A stretch of DNA of 64,000 nucleotides from a virus, in IMG/VR virus record IMGVR_UViG_3300033143_001962, positions 185,798 through 249,797 of that record. One strand, given 5' to 3'. Under the pieces are notes generated by a model, which saw only the letters and a list, made by a program, of their open reading frames with translations, did not search any database and was not told where the DNA came from. Within the stretch, counting starts at the first letter, position 1. Each line of letters begins with the position of its first letter. Below, one piece after another: positions 36,488 to 45,519 of this stretch. Both the position numbers and the translations under genes were made by a program.

Positions 36488-39400
36488 ACGTAATGTCCTA
36501 TATCCATGTATAAATTTTTAAATGCCGCTCTCGCTGCACTCTTCGGGGCTCCTGTTCTGCCCATTTCGATTTCCATTGCTTCCATCCAACGCATTTCACA
36601 TTGCATATCAAGTATAGCATGTCTGTCTGCTAACATTTCTATTGCCTCGCGTTCGTTCTTAGGACTAGGTATTTGTACCTCGCCTGGCTTTCCAGTGTCG
36701 ACTGCTTCACCTGCTTCTGCTGCCGCTCTTGCTTCTGCACGTTTTGCCGCAGCTTTCTTTAAGTTTACTATAAGTTGATCTTTAGTAATCATACCTGCGT
36801 TAAATGCTGCAAACAATGTCATTGCTGTTTTATCATTTGCTCGTTTATGTGTTGGCAAGTTAGTTGCCATCTTATAAAGCTTCTTAGCGTATTCTTTCTT
36901 ATGTGCTTCTGGATCTGCTGCCACTGCATACGCAACAACAAATCTGTTAATCGAATGGGTAATAGCTTCTATATCGTGTATATAATCTGCACCGCCGGCT
37001 GCTCGAAACTCTATTCTATCAGCTTTAATGCCTACTGAACTGAACTTACCAAAATCAACGTTCTCAAATGAACTCATTAAGCTGTGACTTAAGTTGTTTT
37101 TCATCTTACCCATCATGTCTGCATAGCCTTTAGCTTTTGCAGGGCGATCTTTTTCATAACCTTGTGTGCTATCAATGAAGTCAGTTAACTTAGCCAGTGA
37201 GTTTACAGCAAATTCGCTGTACTCACGACCAAACTCTCTTGCGACTTTATTATCGCCGACCATTAATACTAACTTAGCGTAATCTAGTTTACTGTGATCT
37301 ATGTTCTTCATGCTTACGTTAACATGTAAGCCTGTAGACTCATTTGCGTACCCGCCATTTTGTTTAAGGAACTGCACTATATCTTCTACGTCAGCGATAC
37401 CTTCTTCGTATTCTGTAGGAGGCATAATAATTTCCATGCCTGCATCATCATCGTCGTTAGGCTTAACAGAACTGTCTGGCATTATTATCCAATCTTCTGA
37501 TGCTACTGCTAAATCATCAGCATCATCTCCAGGTTCGCCTTCGTTTTCTTCAACGGTACGTACTTCAACAGTGTGCCCTAATTGTTGTTCCATTTTACTA
37601 GCCATATTATGCGCTGCTTCTTCGTCGAAGCTTCCATTGCTATAATCACCAGTAAAGAAACTATGCTCACTGTATAATCTGCCATCGTACTCTCTACCAA
37701 TTTCTTTAAAAGATCTAATAGTGTCTTTAATGAACCAACTACCTAAACTATATGCTGAATCATCCGGGTATGCGCTTTCCCAGAAGTCTGCTTGTACTAA
37801 CTCTCTTAGAGGCTGTACTGCTTCATCTGCATCTTCTATAAATATTTCATAGTACAATGATAGGTACGGGTTTGTACCTATTTGTGGCGTTGGCCAACTA
37901 CCAACCGCTCCTATTTCTTTATACGCTTCCTGTGATTTAGATATAACTAATTTTGCCATTTCTTCAGTAAGTTCAATGTCATCATCGTCGCCTGTAATTC
38001 TAATTATAATGTCGTCCATGTCACCTGTCGTCGTCATGTTAACCATAGCTTCAACCTTTTCATCATCGTTATAATACGGTACATTAATAATATGTTTTAA
38101 TTGATCCTCAACCCATTCAGGCTCTTTCTCGGCACTAATCCATTCCATGTGCTCTTGTTCCATTTCTACCCAGACTTCATCATCGTCGCTGTTGTCGAAG
38201 TAGTCTTGTAAGTCTCTTAAAGATGTTTCATCTGTCACCTTAGGGTTACTGTCATCATCGGATGCTACGCATACTTCAAACTCTAATCCTATAACCGGAC
38301 GGGCTGTTTGTACTATTTTGTTTACTTGTTTTCGGAGGCCACCCGGTGTCATATCCAGTTCAAATAATGCACCTTCCATTATGTTTGATACTGTCTTGTA
38401 ACTACCGTTTGATTTAAGTAAAGGGGGAATGCCACCTTTATCTACTGTAAGGCCTAACTTGGCTGCTTCACGTTTAGTACTGTTCTCATCAACGTCTGCT
38501 GTCGTGTTAACACCTTTAACTATAATGCCTACACCTTCATTGACGCCTTTATCATTCCAACGTGTGAGGAATTCACCTTCGTCATCTACTACATCGAACG
38601 TAGCTTGCCCTGGTCTAATAAATTCCTTAGGACGTGGGTATTTGCTAAGTTTAAGTTTTGATAGTTTAATTACTTTTTCTAAAATGCCCGGATCAATATC
38701 TGCAAAATCCTTTATTAAATCAGGTTCATTGGCAAATGCTATAACCTTGACTTCGTCAGTTGGGTTATTGATATTATTAAACACAAAGGCAACACCAACA
38801 CTAACTTCGCTACCTAGCTGGATTGCTTTAAGTTGTATCTCTGGATCTGGGTTTTTAATGTATTTAATGTTCTGCAAGCCGCCATCTCTCAATACAACAG
38901 ACTGCAATTCTTTAGATGGATTGTCTATGTACTTTAAATTCCACGGACTTGTGTGTACAGCATCATACAACTCGGAGTCTGATGGATTGTCCATCAATGG
39001 AACCATGCCGTGTCGTGTTGCGTACTTATTGAGTACTTTCTTTATCTGAGGATAGGTGTCTACTAGCTCTTTCATTTCTTCTGGCGTTAACTCTTGATCT
39101 CGTGCGTTCATGTACGAGTTGCTTTGGAAATGGAATTGGAACTTACCTAGCTTTTTGGTTTGTATAATCCAAAGCGGACCTTGTTGATGATAATGCTCAA
39201 AATAATTGTCGCCGCCGTAGCTTGCTGCTGTACACCACTTAGTGCCTTTACCAAAGAAACAACTTGCTTCTTCAGTAGCTGGTACTACTATCTCAACATC
39301 TTTATCCTTGTACATTAATTCAGCTGCGGAGCTATCCAGGAACGCTTTCTTTTCTCTGCGGTCAGCTTCTCTATTTGATACTGTATCTTTTTCTTCAAAC

Positions 39401-40788
39401 GGTTCCAGCACATTGTATAAATCATCCAACGATAATCTGTTTAAGTCTCTGTGCTCTGGTGGTAGTTTTGATTTAACTTTTGCGAACTTCATTAGCTCTT
39501 GTTTAATTTGTCCGATATCTTCTAGCTTGTACTCGCCAGCTATGTATCGATTTGCTAACCACTGTATTGCTTTTGTGCTTGCTACTGCGAGCTTATTGAT
39601 TATTTCTAATGCGGTAACTTCAGTATGTGTATTACCAGTTTCTTCTTCGTAACGTGCAATTAACTTATCATTTAATTGATCTGCTACGTGCTGTGCTCTG
39701 TCTTCGTCAAGCATTTCGCCTTCGTGGAATTCATCACCGACTAAGTCAACACCAGTAAACCTTTGTATCATTTCCCAAGCTTCTTTATGCTTGCGTAATG
39801 CTAACAAGTTTCTAAATTGATCTATAAGTCCTTGGTTAGCTTCTTTGTAAAATTTCATTACTTCCATAGCACCTAAGTTGCCGCTGTACGCTGCTTCCAT
39901 TGTTGCTATATCAGATGCTTGTTCGTGCAATGAATCGTAGTCGTAATCATCAAACAGTGTATCTGCACCGCTGTATAATTCTTTTATGATATCTTCTGCT
40001 GTGCGACCACTTTCACCGTAGTTGTTAAAGTCTGCTGCGAGCTCTTGCTCTAAGTCTGTATCTACTTCGTCGTTCACGTGTTCTAAACTTAAATGTTCAT
40101 CTTCAAAGCTGCGTCTCTTATCCCATAGCTTATCAAAGTATCCATCTTTACGTAACATCTTAAATGCTAAGTTCTCTGGACCAAACTCACCGTTCTCACT
40201 TAGTCCTGCTTTTCTATAACGTTTTACAATGTCAAGCACATCATCAAGGTATTGTCTATTGTCGGTTGCGAGTGCTCTAATTGCAAGTTGCTTTAACTTA
40301 TTGTATTTGAAGTAACTTGCTTCTTCATCTACGTTTGCACGTTGCTTAGTTGGAAAACGGTTCCATTCGTTATTGAAAACACTATAGTTTCCTAAGCTCA
40401 CATGCGGTTGCGCTGCATCTTGTACATACAGTTCAACATCGTACCCCTTGATCTTAATATCGTGCTGATCATTATATTGGTACTTTTTAGAATCAAATAA
40501 CTCTCTGTATACTTCGTTGTCTGGTAGTTGAGAGAAGTCAACGATTAAATGCAAGTCAACGTCTGAGTGAGGCGTGTAACTATATGCTGCATTAGACCCG
40601 CTTAAAGTAATATCAACTAAAGACGTAAGTTCAACGCCGAGAAATTCACGAAAATGATCAGCTATACCAATCAAGGACTGATGAACCTCAGGACGCATCA
40701 CTTCATCTACGAAGAGTTGCGGATTAAGATCATTATTGAAATTAATTGCTTTTGTTATTTGAAACTTGTCAAGTTCTTCTAAATTCAT
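36484..40788 (-). CDS. Giant fusion: nucleotidyltransferase + GKGTKWC domain + amidoligase-like domain (1434 aa)
   Basis: At about residues 62-130 a Pol-beta-type nucleotidyltransferase is clear: LSGSNAAYSYTPHSDVDLHL (GS...DxD) with a third acidic strand YDVELYVQD. At about 505-560 is a CFFGKGTKWCTAAS...FHFQ domain found in many phage proteins. From about 830, IGLEFEVCV and STGLHVNVSM (about 1153) match the start and GLHVxV motif of amidoligase-2 (ATP-dependent carboxylate-amine ligases). A late box lies 5 nt upstream. Proposed as an injected or late enzyme that modifies host targets; activity untested. Confidence 0.65.
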   Translation of the reverse strand: MNLEELDKFQITKAINFNNDLNPQLFVDEVMRPEVHQSLIGIADHFREFLGVELTSLVDITLSGSNAAYSYTPHSDVDLHLIVDFSQLPDNEVYRELFDSKKYQYNDQHDIKIKGYDVELYVQDAAQPHVSLGNYSVFNNEWNRFPTKQRANVDEEASYFKYNKLKQLAIRALATDNRQYLDDVLDIVKRYRKAGLSENGEFGPENLAFKMLRKDGYFDKLWDKRRSFEDEHLSLEHVNDEVDTDLEQELAADFNNYGESGRTAEDIIKELYSGADTLFDDYDYDSLHEQASDIATMEAAYSGNLGAMEVMKFYKEANQGLIDQFRNLLALRKHKEAWEMIQRFTGVDLVGDEFHEGEMLDEDRAQHVADQLNDKLIARYEEETGNTHTEVTALEIINKLAVASTKAIQWLANRYIAGEYKLEDIGQIKQELMKFAKVKSKLPPEHRDLNRLSLDDLYNVLEPFEEKDTVSNREADRREKKAFLDSSAAELMYKDKDVEIVVPATEEASCFFGKGTKWCTAASYGGDNYFEHYHQQGPLWIIQTKKLGKFQFHFQSNSYMNARDQELTPEEMKELVDTYPQIKKVLNKYATRHGMVPLMDNPSDSELYDAVHTSPWNLKYIDNPSKELQSVVLRDGGLQNIKYIKNPDPEIQLKAIQLGSEVSVGVAFVFNNINNPTDEVKVIAFANEPDLIKDFADIDPGILEKVIKLSKLKLSKYPRPKEFIRPGQATFDVVDDEGEFLTRWNDKGVNEGVGIIVKGVNTTADVDENSTKREAAKLGLTVDKGGIPPLLKSNGSYKTVSNIMEGALFELDMTPGGLRKQVNKIVQTARPVIGLEFEVCVASDDDSNPKVTDETSLRDLQDYFDNSDDDEVWVEMEQEHMEWISAEKEPEWVEDQLKHIINVPYYNDDEKVEAMVNMTTTGDMDDIIIRITGDDDDIELTEEMAKLVISKSQEAYKEIGAVGSWPTPQIGTNPYLSLYYEIFIEDADEAVQPLRELVQADFWESAYPDDSAYSLGSWFIKDTIRSFKEIGREYDGRLYSEHSFFTGDYSNGSFDEEAAHNMASKMEQQLGHTVEVRTVEENEGEPGDDADDLAVASEDWIIMPDSSVKPNDDDDAGMEIIMPPTEYEEGIADVEDIVQFLKQNGGYANESTGLHVNVSMKNIDHSKLDYAKLVLMVGDNKVAREFGREYSEFAVNSLAKLTDFIDSTQGYEKDRPAKAKGYADMMGKMKNNLSHSLMSSFENVDFGKFSSVGIKADRIEFRAAGGADYIHDIEAITHSINRFVVAYAVAADPEAHKKEYAKKLYKMATNLPTHKRANDKTAMTLFAAFNAGMITKDQLIVNLKKAAAKRAEARAAAEAGEAVDTGKPGEVQIPSPKNEREAIEMLADRHAILDMQCEMRWMEAMEIEMGRTGAPKSAARAAFKNLYMDIGHYV

Positions 40789-40793
40789 ATCTG

Positions 40794-40801
40794 TATTTAT
40801 G
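40794..40801 (-). promoter_or_regulatory. Late promoter box CATAAATA, 5 nt before the giant-fusion ATG
   Basis: Minus strand CATAAATA, spacer CAGAT, ATG at 40788. No ribosome-binding site fits between box and ATG, predicting a leaderless mRNA. Confidence 0.7.
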
Positions 40802-40826
40802 CCTAACTAGACACTGTACAGAAATG

Positions 40827-41492
40827 TTATAGTCGGAAGTTGTTTATGAATTCGTTAAATTCGCGGATTAGTGATTCAGTTTGTACAACGCCTAAGCGTT
40901 TGTCAAACAATTTTTTAAGAGTTGCAGTTGGTTTCTTATCGTACATATCTGCTAATATTTGTGTACGCTGTTCATCGCTTGCATTTGCATACATATCGCG
41001 TATCTCTGTTGCACCTGTAATAGCTTGTCCTGCTATTGTAAATTCAACTGTCGGAGTTACTTCTACGTATATATGGCCATTAGCTACCGGTTGTGGGTTG
41101 TCTGTTAACCATTGTATAGCTGCTCTACTACCGTCTTTCTTAAGTGCAAAACCTTCTGCATCTTTAGTTTTACCGATTAAACGGTCACCATCTTTTCTGC
41201 TTAGTGCTACAATTAGAACAGTGTTCTTTTCATTGAATGGAAGTACTGCTTGTATTAAGTCTTTATTGTAAACACTTTTAGGTGCGATGAATTTGTCTAC
41301 TGGAATGCCCATCATCTTAGCAATTTTTTGTTTCTCTTTCCAAGCAAATGGATCTTTAGGACCTGTTGGTTTATCCGCAGATGCTACATACACCGCACCA
41401 TTGCCGAACTTACTTACAAGTGCATCGTAAGAAGCTTTGTGGCCTTTATGCATTGGTTGGAATCGTCCACCATAAATTACTATTGTTTTCAT
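40827..41492 (-). CDS. Nucleotidylyltransferase (HxGH type)
   Basis: 221 residues with IVIYGGRFQPMHKGHKASYD, the GRFQPxHxGH ATP-binding motif of the cytidylyl/NMN-adenylyltransferase superfamily, and a later TGATEIRDMY that resembles the ISxTxIR motif. Such phage enzymes join a nucleotide to a phosphate ester, for example in NAD synthesis or CDP-alcohol synthesis; the substrate is open. The C-terminus carries a helical tail (SLIREFNEFINNFRL). It is under a leaderless-type late box. Confidence 0.75.
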   Translation of the reverse strand: MKTIVIYGGRFQPMHKGHKASYDALVSKFGNGAVYVASADKPTGPKDPFAWKEKQKIAKMMGIPVDKFIAPKSVYNKDLIQAVLPFNEKNTVLIVALSRKDGDRLIGKTKDAEGFALKKDGSRAAIQWLTDNPQPVANGHIYVEVTPTVEFTIAGQAITGATEIRDMYANASDEQRTQILADMYDKKPTATLKKLFDKRLGVVQTESLIREFNEFINNFRL

Positions 41493-41496
41493 AGTA

Positions 41497-41799
41497 CTAT
41501 TTATTCGGTTCGAATGGTATTACTTCGGCTTCTTGTGTTGTGTCTAAATCATTAAAGCGATCAAGCTCACTGTAGAACATTTCAACAAGTGCATTAAAAC
41601 GTACAATAGGATCTTTGTACTTTTGCAACTCTCTGTCCATGCGCCATACTGCTTTGCGACAGCGTTCTGCTCCGCACTCAGTTACACACATGTCTTGTAT
41701 TTTTTGTTCGAGGATTTCGATACGTTTTTCGTGAAACGCATCCTCATTTGTTTGATATAGTTTTACTAAGTCTGTATACAGTTCGTTAAAATTGCACAC
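41497..41799 (-). CDS. Small helical protein with Cys pair (100 aa)
   Basis: MCNFNELYTDLVKLYQTNED start; KIQDMCVTECGAERCRKAVW carries three Cys in 11 residues; helical throughout and acidic at the end. Follows the Ig-like gene by zero bases. Function unknown. Confidence 0.5.
   Translation of the reverse strand: MCNFNELYTDLVKLYQTNEDAFHEKRIEILEQKIQDMCVTECGAERCRKAVWRMDRELQKYKDPIVRFNALVEMFYSELDRFNDLDTTQEAEVIPFEPNK
41498..41505 (-). promoter_or_regulatory. Late promoter box AATAAATA, 5 nt before the nucleotidylyltransferase ATG
   Basis: Minus strand AATAAATA, spacer GTACT, ATG at 41492. It overlaps the stop of the preceding gene. No Shine-Dalgarno. Confidence 0.68.
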
Positions 41800-42165
41800 T
41801 TAGTGGCCTAAAGAAACCTTCTGGATAGAACCTGCTGTGAAGTCAGTCACTGTAGCTCTAATCCAAGTATATTTTCCTTTAAGATTAATGAAGTCATTTA
41901 TTGTTACTGGTGTCACTGTGCCATCTACTGTTGCAATAGCTGAGTAATTAGTTGTATCTGGATCTGCATCTAACGTTGCTTCAATTAGCAACTTAGCATT
42001 GAAATTAGTTAAGTACCATGACGCTGTCTGTGTGTCTTTTGCCTTAGAGTAATAAGCCGATGCTTTTACTGGAACACCGCTGAATGTTGCTGCTAATCCA
42101 TCGTAGTTACCTACGGCTGTTCCGAATGTTGTTGCTGGTATTAAATTGTAAGATAAAGTTTTCAT
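41800..42165 (-). CDS. Virion-type beta-rich protein on a leaderless late message (121 aa)
   Basis: The ATG at 42163-42165 (MKTLSYNLIPATTFGTAVG) is 5 nt after a GATAAATA box and replaces an upstream ATG at 42180. Sequence is Thr/Ala-rich with regular beta strands (ATVDGTVTPVTINDFINL, WIRATVTDFTAGSIQKVSL), typical of small neck/tail or decoration proteins. Late expression fits a structural role. Confidence 0.6.
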   Translation of the reverse strand: MKTLSYNLIPATTFGTAVGNYDGLAATFSGVPVKASAYYSKAKDTQTASWYLTNFNAKLLIEATLDADPDTTNYSAIATVDGTVTPVTINDFINLKGKYTWIRATVTDFTAGSIQKVSLGH

Positions 42166-42169
42166 ATTG

Positions 42170-42823
42170 TTATTTATCACTAATTATCGTGTATATTTTA
42201 CTTGTTACGCCCGGGGCCATTAAATCTAGTACCACCTGCATCTTTGCATCATTAACATCAATGAAAAAATGTGTTTCTGTATGCTGCCACCAATATTTAC
42301 CAAATGCCCATCTTAGCAAAGACCCGCTCGAGCGTACATCAGCGTCATACGACGTTAAAAATTTAGCAATATTCTCACGCACATCCTTTCCACATTTAAC
42401 ATGCCTAAATGGAATGCGGTACTTGTACTCTGAGTTTTTCCTGTATATTGTTCCTGGCTCGCATGTAACACTAGCTTCTGTAATAACACCAGTTTTATCA
42501 AAAGCTAGTAACTCATGAATAGTATCTATGTTATTTGTGTACGCTATTGTTGTATTACGAGATGCAGCAAATCGCATATCTTCACTCTGCACTATGTAAT
42601 CATGTAAGTTGCATAAGTTATCAAGCAATAGTGCTAATCCCTCAGGAGCACGGTTGTGTATGTGATATTTTTCAGCCCGCGTACATATTCTCTCATGTGA
42701 CACCGGACGGTGCTTGGCCCCGCGTATAACCGAGGAGCCTGGCACACTTAATCTTACACTGTACTTGTACTTGTTAAAGAATAACTTATCAGTACTCTTA
42801 AGCTTTAGGTTTAAATTGGTCAA
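42170..42823 (-). CDS. Unknown conserved protein, TTG start (217 aa)
   Basis: Starts at TTG 42821-42823 within the ClpA gene end (26-nt overlap). Basic N-terminus with KLFFNKYKYSVRLSVPGSS; the middle EDMRFAASRNTTIAYTNNID and the end RWAFGKYWWQHTETHFFIDV look like a compact alpha/beta fold. No family assigned. Confidence 0.55.
   Translation of the reverse strand: MTNLNLKLKSTDKLFFNKYKYSVRLSVPGSSVIRGAKHRPVSHERICTRAEKYHIHNRAPEGLALLLDNLCNLHDYIVQSEDMRFAASRNTTIAYTNNIDTIHELLAFDKTGVITEASVTCEPGTIYRKNSEYKYRIPFRHVKCGKDVRENIAKFLTSYDADVRSSGSLLRWAFGKYWWQHTETHFFIDVNDAKMQVVLDLMAPGVTSKIYTIISDK
42171..42178 (-). promoter_or_regulatory. Late promoter box GATAAATA, 5 nt before ATG
   Basis: Minus strand GATAAATA, spacer ACAAT, ATG at 42165. 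The box overlaps the last codons and stop of the preceding gene. Confidence 0.68.
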
Positions 42824-45104
42824 GTACTACGTACCCTTCGTCGTCTGTATGCCCTGCAGGTGTTTTCGCAGGCAACATTGGAGGTGGTAACAATTGACTA
42901 GTAGTAAACGTAATTTTATCACCTTCGTAATCTACTCTAACAGTACAATCTGTTAACCCATCGAATAAAATCTTTTTACTTAACGGAGTTTTAATAATCT
43001 CGTTAATCTTTCTGTCGATTGGTCTTGCACCTAAGCTTGAATCGTAACCAGCTTCAGCAATATGTTGTACCGCTGCTTCTGTTATGTTCAATACAATCTT
43101 CTTAGCTTTTAAACTTTCCTTAAGTACGTTAATGAACTTAACCACAATTTTCTTAATGTTAATATCTTCAAGCTTCTGGAACTTAACAATACCATCAAGT
43201 CTGTTACGTAATTCTGGCTTGAAGAATTCTTTAGTAGCTTTATCTTCTTCGCCTGTACGTTCTAGTGATTTGCCAAAGCCAATGTTGTTCTGCTCGTTAG
43301 CCGATGCACCCAAGTTTGAAGTAAGTATAATAATACAGTTAGTAAGGTTAACTTCTTTACCACCTGCACTTGTAATTTTACCTTCATCAAGTATTTGTAA
43401 TAACACTGAACTAATATCTTGGTGTGCTTTTTCAATTTCATCAAACAATACAACTGAGTAAGGATGTTTACTTACATCACTAATAAGTTTACCGCCACCT
43501 TGTGATCCATCTTCAAATCCAACGTAACCCGGAGGTGCACCGATTAATGTACTAAGCGAATGTTTCTCTTGGTACTCGGACATATCGTAACGTAACAATT
43601 TCATGTCTAAGTTCGAGCTTAATAATTTAGCAAGTTCTGTTTTACCTGTACCAGTTGGTCCTAAGAATAAGAAACTAGCTACCGGCTTAGTTGCTGAACC
43701 TAACCCACTAAAGTTAACATAGATCTTCTCGAGTACTTGCTCGACGGCTTCTTCCTGACCGTACAATTTGTCATCTATGTTACTCTTTAGTGACATTAAG
43801 TTTGCGCTTTGTTCGTTACCTAGTCTTTCAACTGGAACGCTTGCCATCTTGCTAACTTGAGCTAGTACTTTTTCTTCGTTAATGATAGCTGACTTATTAT
43901 CTATCGCACGTTCTCTTGCACATGCCGCATCAATAATGTCAATTGACTTATCCGGATTCTTTCTGTCATGAATGTAACGTGTGCTTAAATCAACTGCTGA
44001 CTTAATAGCATCTGCTGTAATAGTAACACTATGGAACTCAGACAAACGTTTAGCAACACCAGTAATAATTTTAATAGTGCTATCGTAATCTGGCTCGTCT
44101 ACTGTTAAGTTAAAGAAGCGGCGCATAAGTGCCTTATCTTTCTCAAAGGATTCGTAGTACTCGTCCCAAGTAGTGTTTGCAATAACTTTAATCTTACCAC
44201 GTGTGATAGCTGGCTTCAACATGTTTGCAAAGTCTAAACTGCCGCCTGTAGTTGCACCAGCACCTTTCATAGTATGTGCTTCATCAATAAACAGTACTGC
44301 CTTGCCACTTGCTTCAAGTGCTGTAATAATCTTTTGGAACTTCTCTTCAAAGTCACCACGGTACTTACTGCCAGCTAACATGCTGCCAATCTCTAAGCTC
44401 CATACAGTGTGATCTTTTAAGAACTCAGGTACATCGTTAGCAAGGATCTTTTGTGCAAGTCCTTCTACGATTGCAGTTTTACCTACACCTGGGTCGCCAA
44501 TCATTAGTACGTTAGACTTAAACTTCTTAGCAAGTATTTCAATGGTGCTTTTAATTTCTTCGCCGCGGCCGATAAGTGGTTCTAAGTCACCGTCTTCTGC
44601 TTGTCTGCTTAAGTTAATACAATGTTCTTCAAGTAACTCTTCAGACTGTGTTGGTGTTAATACTACATTACCATCACTGTAATGTTCATTCCAGTAATCA
44701 GCAAATGAATCCCTATCATCAATGCCGTACTTAAGTATAAAATAATTTGCGTGGCTATTTGCTTCGCCTGTGATACTTAAAAACAAATCAACTGTAGTAA
44801 CATAACGTCGGTTGCTGAACAGTACCTGTGTTACTGCTCTATTAAATACACGTTCTAATGTGTTTGTACGCTTTGGTTGTGTGTTTGGCGGAAGTGGTGT
44901 AGTAAGTAAACTATCTAAGTACTCGTCTACATCATTGATCATGTCATCAATTTCAACGCCATAGCCTTTTAAGCAATTATAAAATGGCTGATAACTTAAA
45001 AGTGCTTCTAATAAGTGTTCCACAAGTACGTACTCGTGTCCTTTCTTCTTTGCTAAGTTAATAGCATAGTCTGTAATTTGTTCAATCTCTGGATTAATTT
45101 GCAT
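42798..45104 (-). CDS. clpA: ClpA-like AAA+ unfoldase
   Basis: 768 residues, matching ClpA (about 758). N-domain EHLLEALLSYQPF; first AAA+ module with GDPGVGKTAIVEGLAQ and Walker B KAVLFIDEAH; second module with GPTGTGKTELAKLLSS and VVLFDEIEKAH. Between the second Walker B and sensor region, NNIGFGKSLE puts an IGF tripeptide at the position of the ClpP-docking loop (IGL in ClpA, IGF in ClpX). No ClpP is encoded here, so docking to host ClpP is plausible. The C-terminus adds a Pro-rich tail. Confidence 0.88.
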   Translation of the reverse strand: MQINPEIEQITDYAINLAKKKGHEYVLVEHLLEALLSYQPFYNCLKGYGVEIDDMINDVDEYLDSLLTTPLPPNTQPKRTNTLERVFNRAVTQVLFSNRRYVTTVDLFLSITGEANSHANYFILKYGIDDRDSFADYWNEHYSDGNVVLTPTQSEELLEEHCINLSRQAEDGDLEPLIGRGEEIKSTIEILAKKFKSNVLMIGDPGVGKTAIVEGLAQKILANDVPEFLKDHTVWSLEIGSMLAGSKYRGDFEEKFQKIITALEASGKAVLFIDEAHTMKGAGATTGGSLDFANMLKPAITRGKIKVIANTTWDEYYESFEKDKALMRRFFNLTVDEPDYDSTIKIITGVAKRLSEFHSVTITADAIKSAVDLSTRYIHDRKNPDKSIDIIDAACARERAIDNKSAIINEEKVLAQVSKMASVPVERLGNEQSANLMSLKSNIDDKLYGQEEAVEQVLEKIYVNFSGLGSATKPVASFLFLGPTGTGKTELAKLLSSNLDMKLLRYDMSEYQEKHSLSTLIGAPPGYVGFEDGSQGGGKLISDVSKHPYSVVLFDEIEKAHQDISSVLLQILDEGKITSAGGKEVNLTNCIIILTSNLGASANEQNNIGFGKSLERTGEEDKATKEFFKPELRNRLDGIVKFQKLEDINIKKIVVKFINVLKESLKAKKIVLNITEAAVQHIAEAGYDSSLGARPIDRKINEIIKTPLSKKILFDGLTDCTVRVDYEGDKITFTTSQLLPPPMLPAKTPAGHTDDEGYVVLDQFKPKA

Positions 45105-45505
45105 TATTTTGCCTTCTTCTTTGCTTTCTTTTTAGCAACCTTTTTAACTACTGTACCGTTATGTAAGTACTCTATAGCTGTCCGGATTGCTCCGTCTGCA
45201 TCATTGATCTCAATCTTCTTATCTTTCCCGAGATAGTTTTGATAACTTATATGTATTATACTATCTTTTGAATCGGTTGTCGACTGTTTTGAATCCAAAA
45301 TAGCCGGATTAAAGAAGAAATGTGGCTTTATTTTGGTTACAAGTATCTTTGAATCTACGTTCACTTCAGGTGCTGTAATAACATCCTTAGTGGTTAGGTT
45401 CAATGCAATGAGCATTTCGATGCCAAGTTTTTGTACGGTTGTTGGCGTAGTGTAATCTACGTCTTGTGCTGGTGTTTTTTGTGGTTTTTCAATTATTTTT
45501 AACAT
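45104..45505 (-). CDS. 133-aa protein with Lys/Ala-rich tail, leaderless late start
   Basis: The ATG at 45503-45505 (MLKIIEKPQKTP) lies 5 nt after a GCTAAATA box; an earlier ATG (45523) overlaps dnaJ. The end KKVAKKKAKKKAK is DNA-binding-like. The middle has VNVDSKILVTKIKPHFFFNP and a helical DGAIRTAIEYLHNG. Function unknown. Confidence 0.55.
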   Translation of the reverse strand: MLKIIEKPQKTPAQDVDYTTPTTVQKLGIEMLIALNLTTKDVITAPEVNVDSKILVTKIKPHFFFNPAILDSKQSTTDSKDSIIHISYQNYLGKDKKIEINDADGAIRTAIEYLHNGTVVKKVAKKKAKKKAK

Positions 45506-45510
45506 AAAAT

Positions 45511-45518
45511 TATTTAGC
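45511..45518 (-). promoter_or_regulatory. Late-promoter-like GCTAAATA box, 5 nt before ATG
   Basis: Minus strand GCTAAATA, spacer ATTTT, ATG at 45505. One base off the NATAAATA consensus, but the 5-nt spacing is the same as at the other sites. Confidence 0.5.
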
Positions 45519-45519
45519 T

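Noticed and set aside
38429-39049. 206-residue plus-strand open frame
   Set aside because: It lies wholly opposite the 1434-aa gene, is Ser/Leu-rich like other antisense shadows here, and has no ribosome site or promoter.
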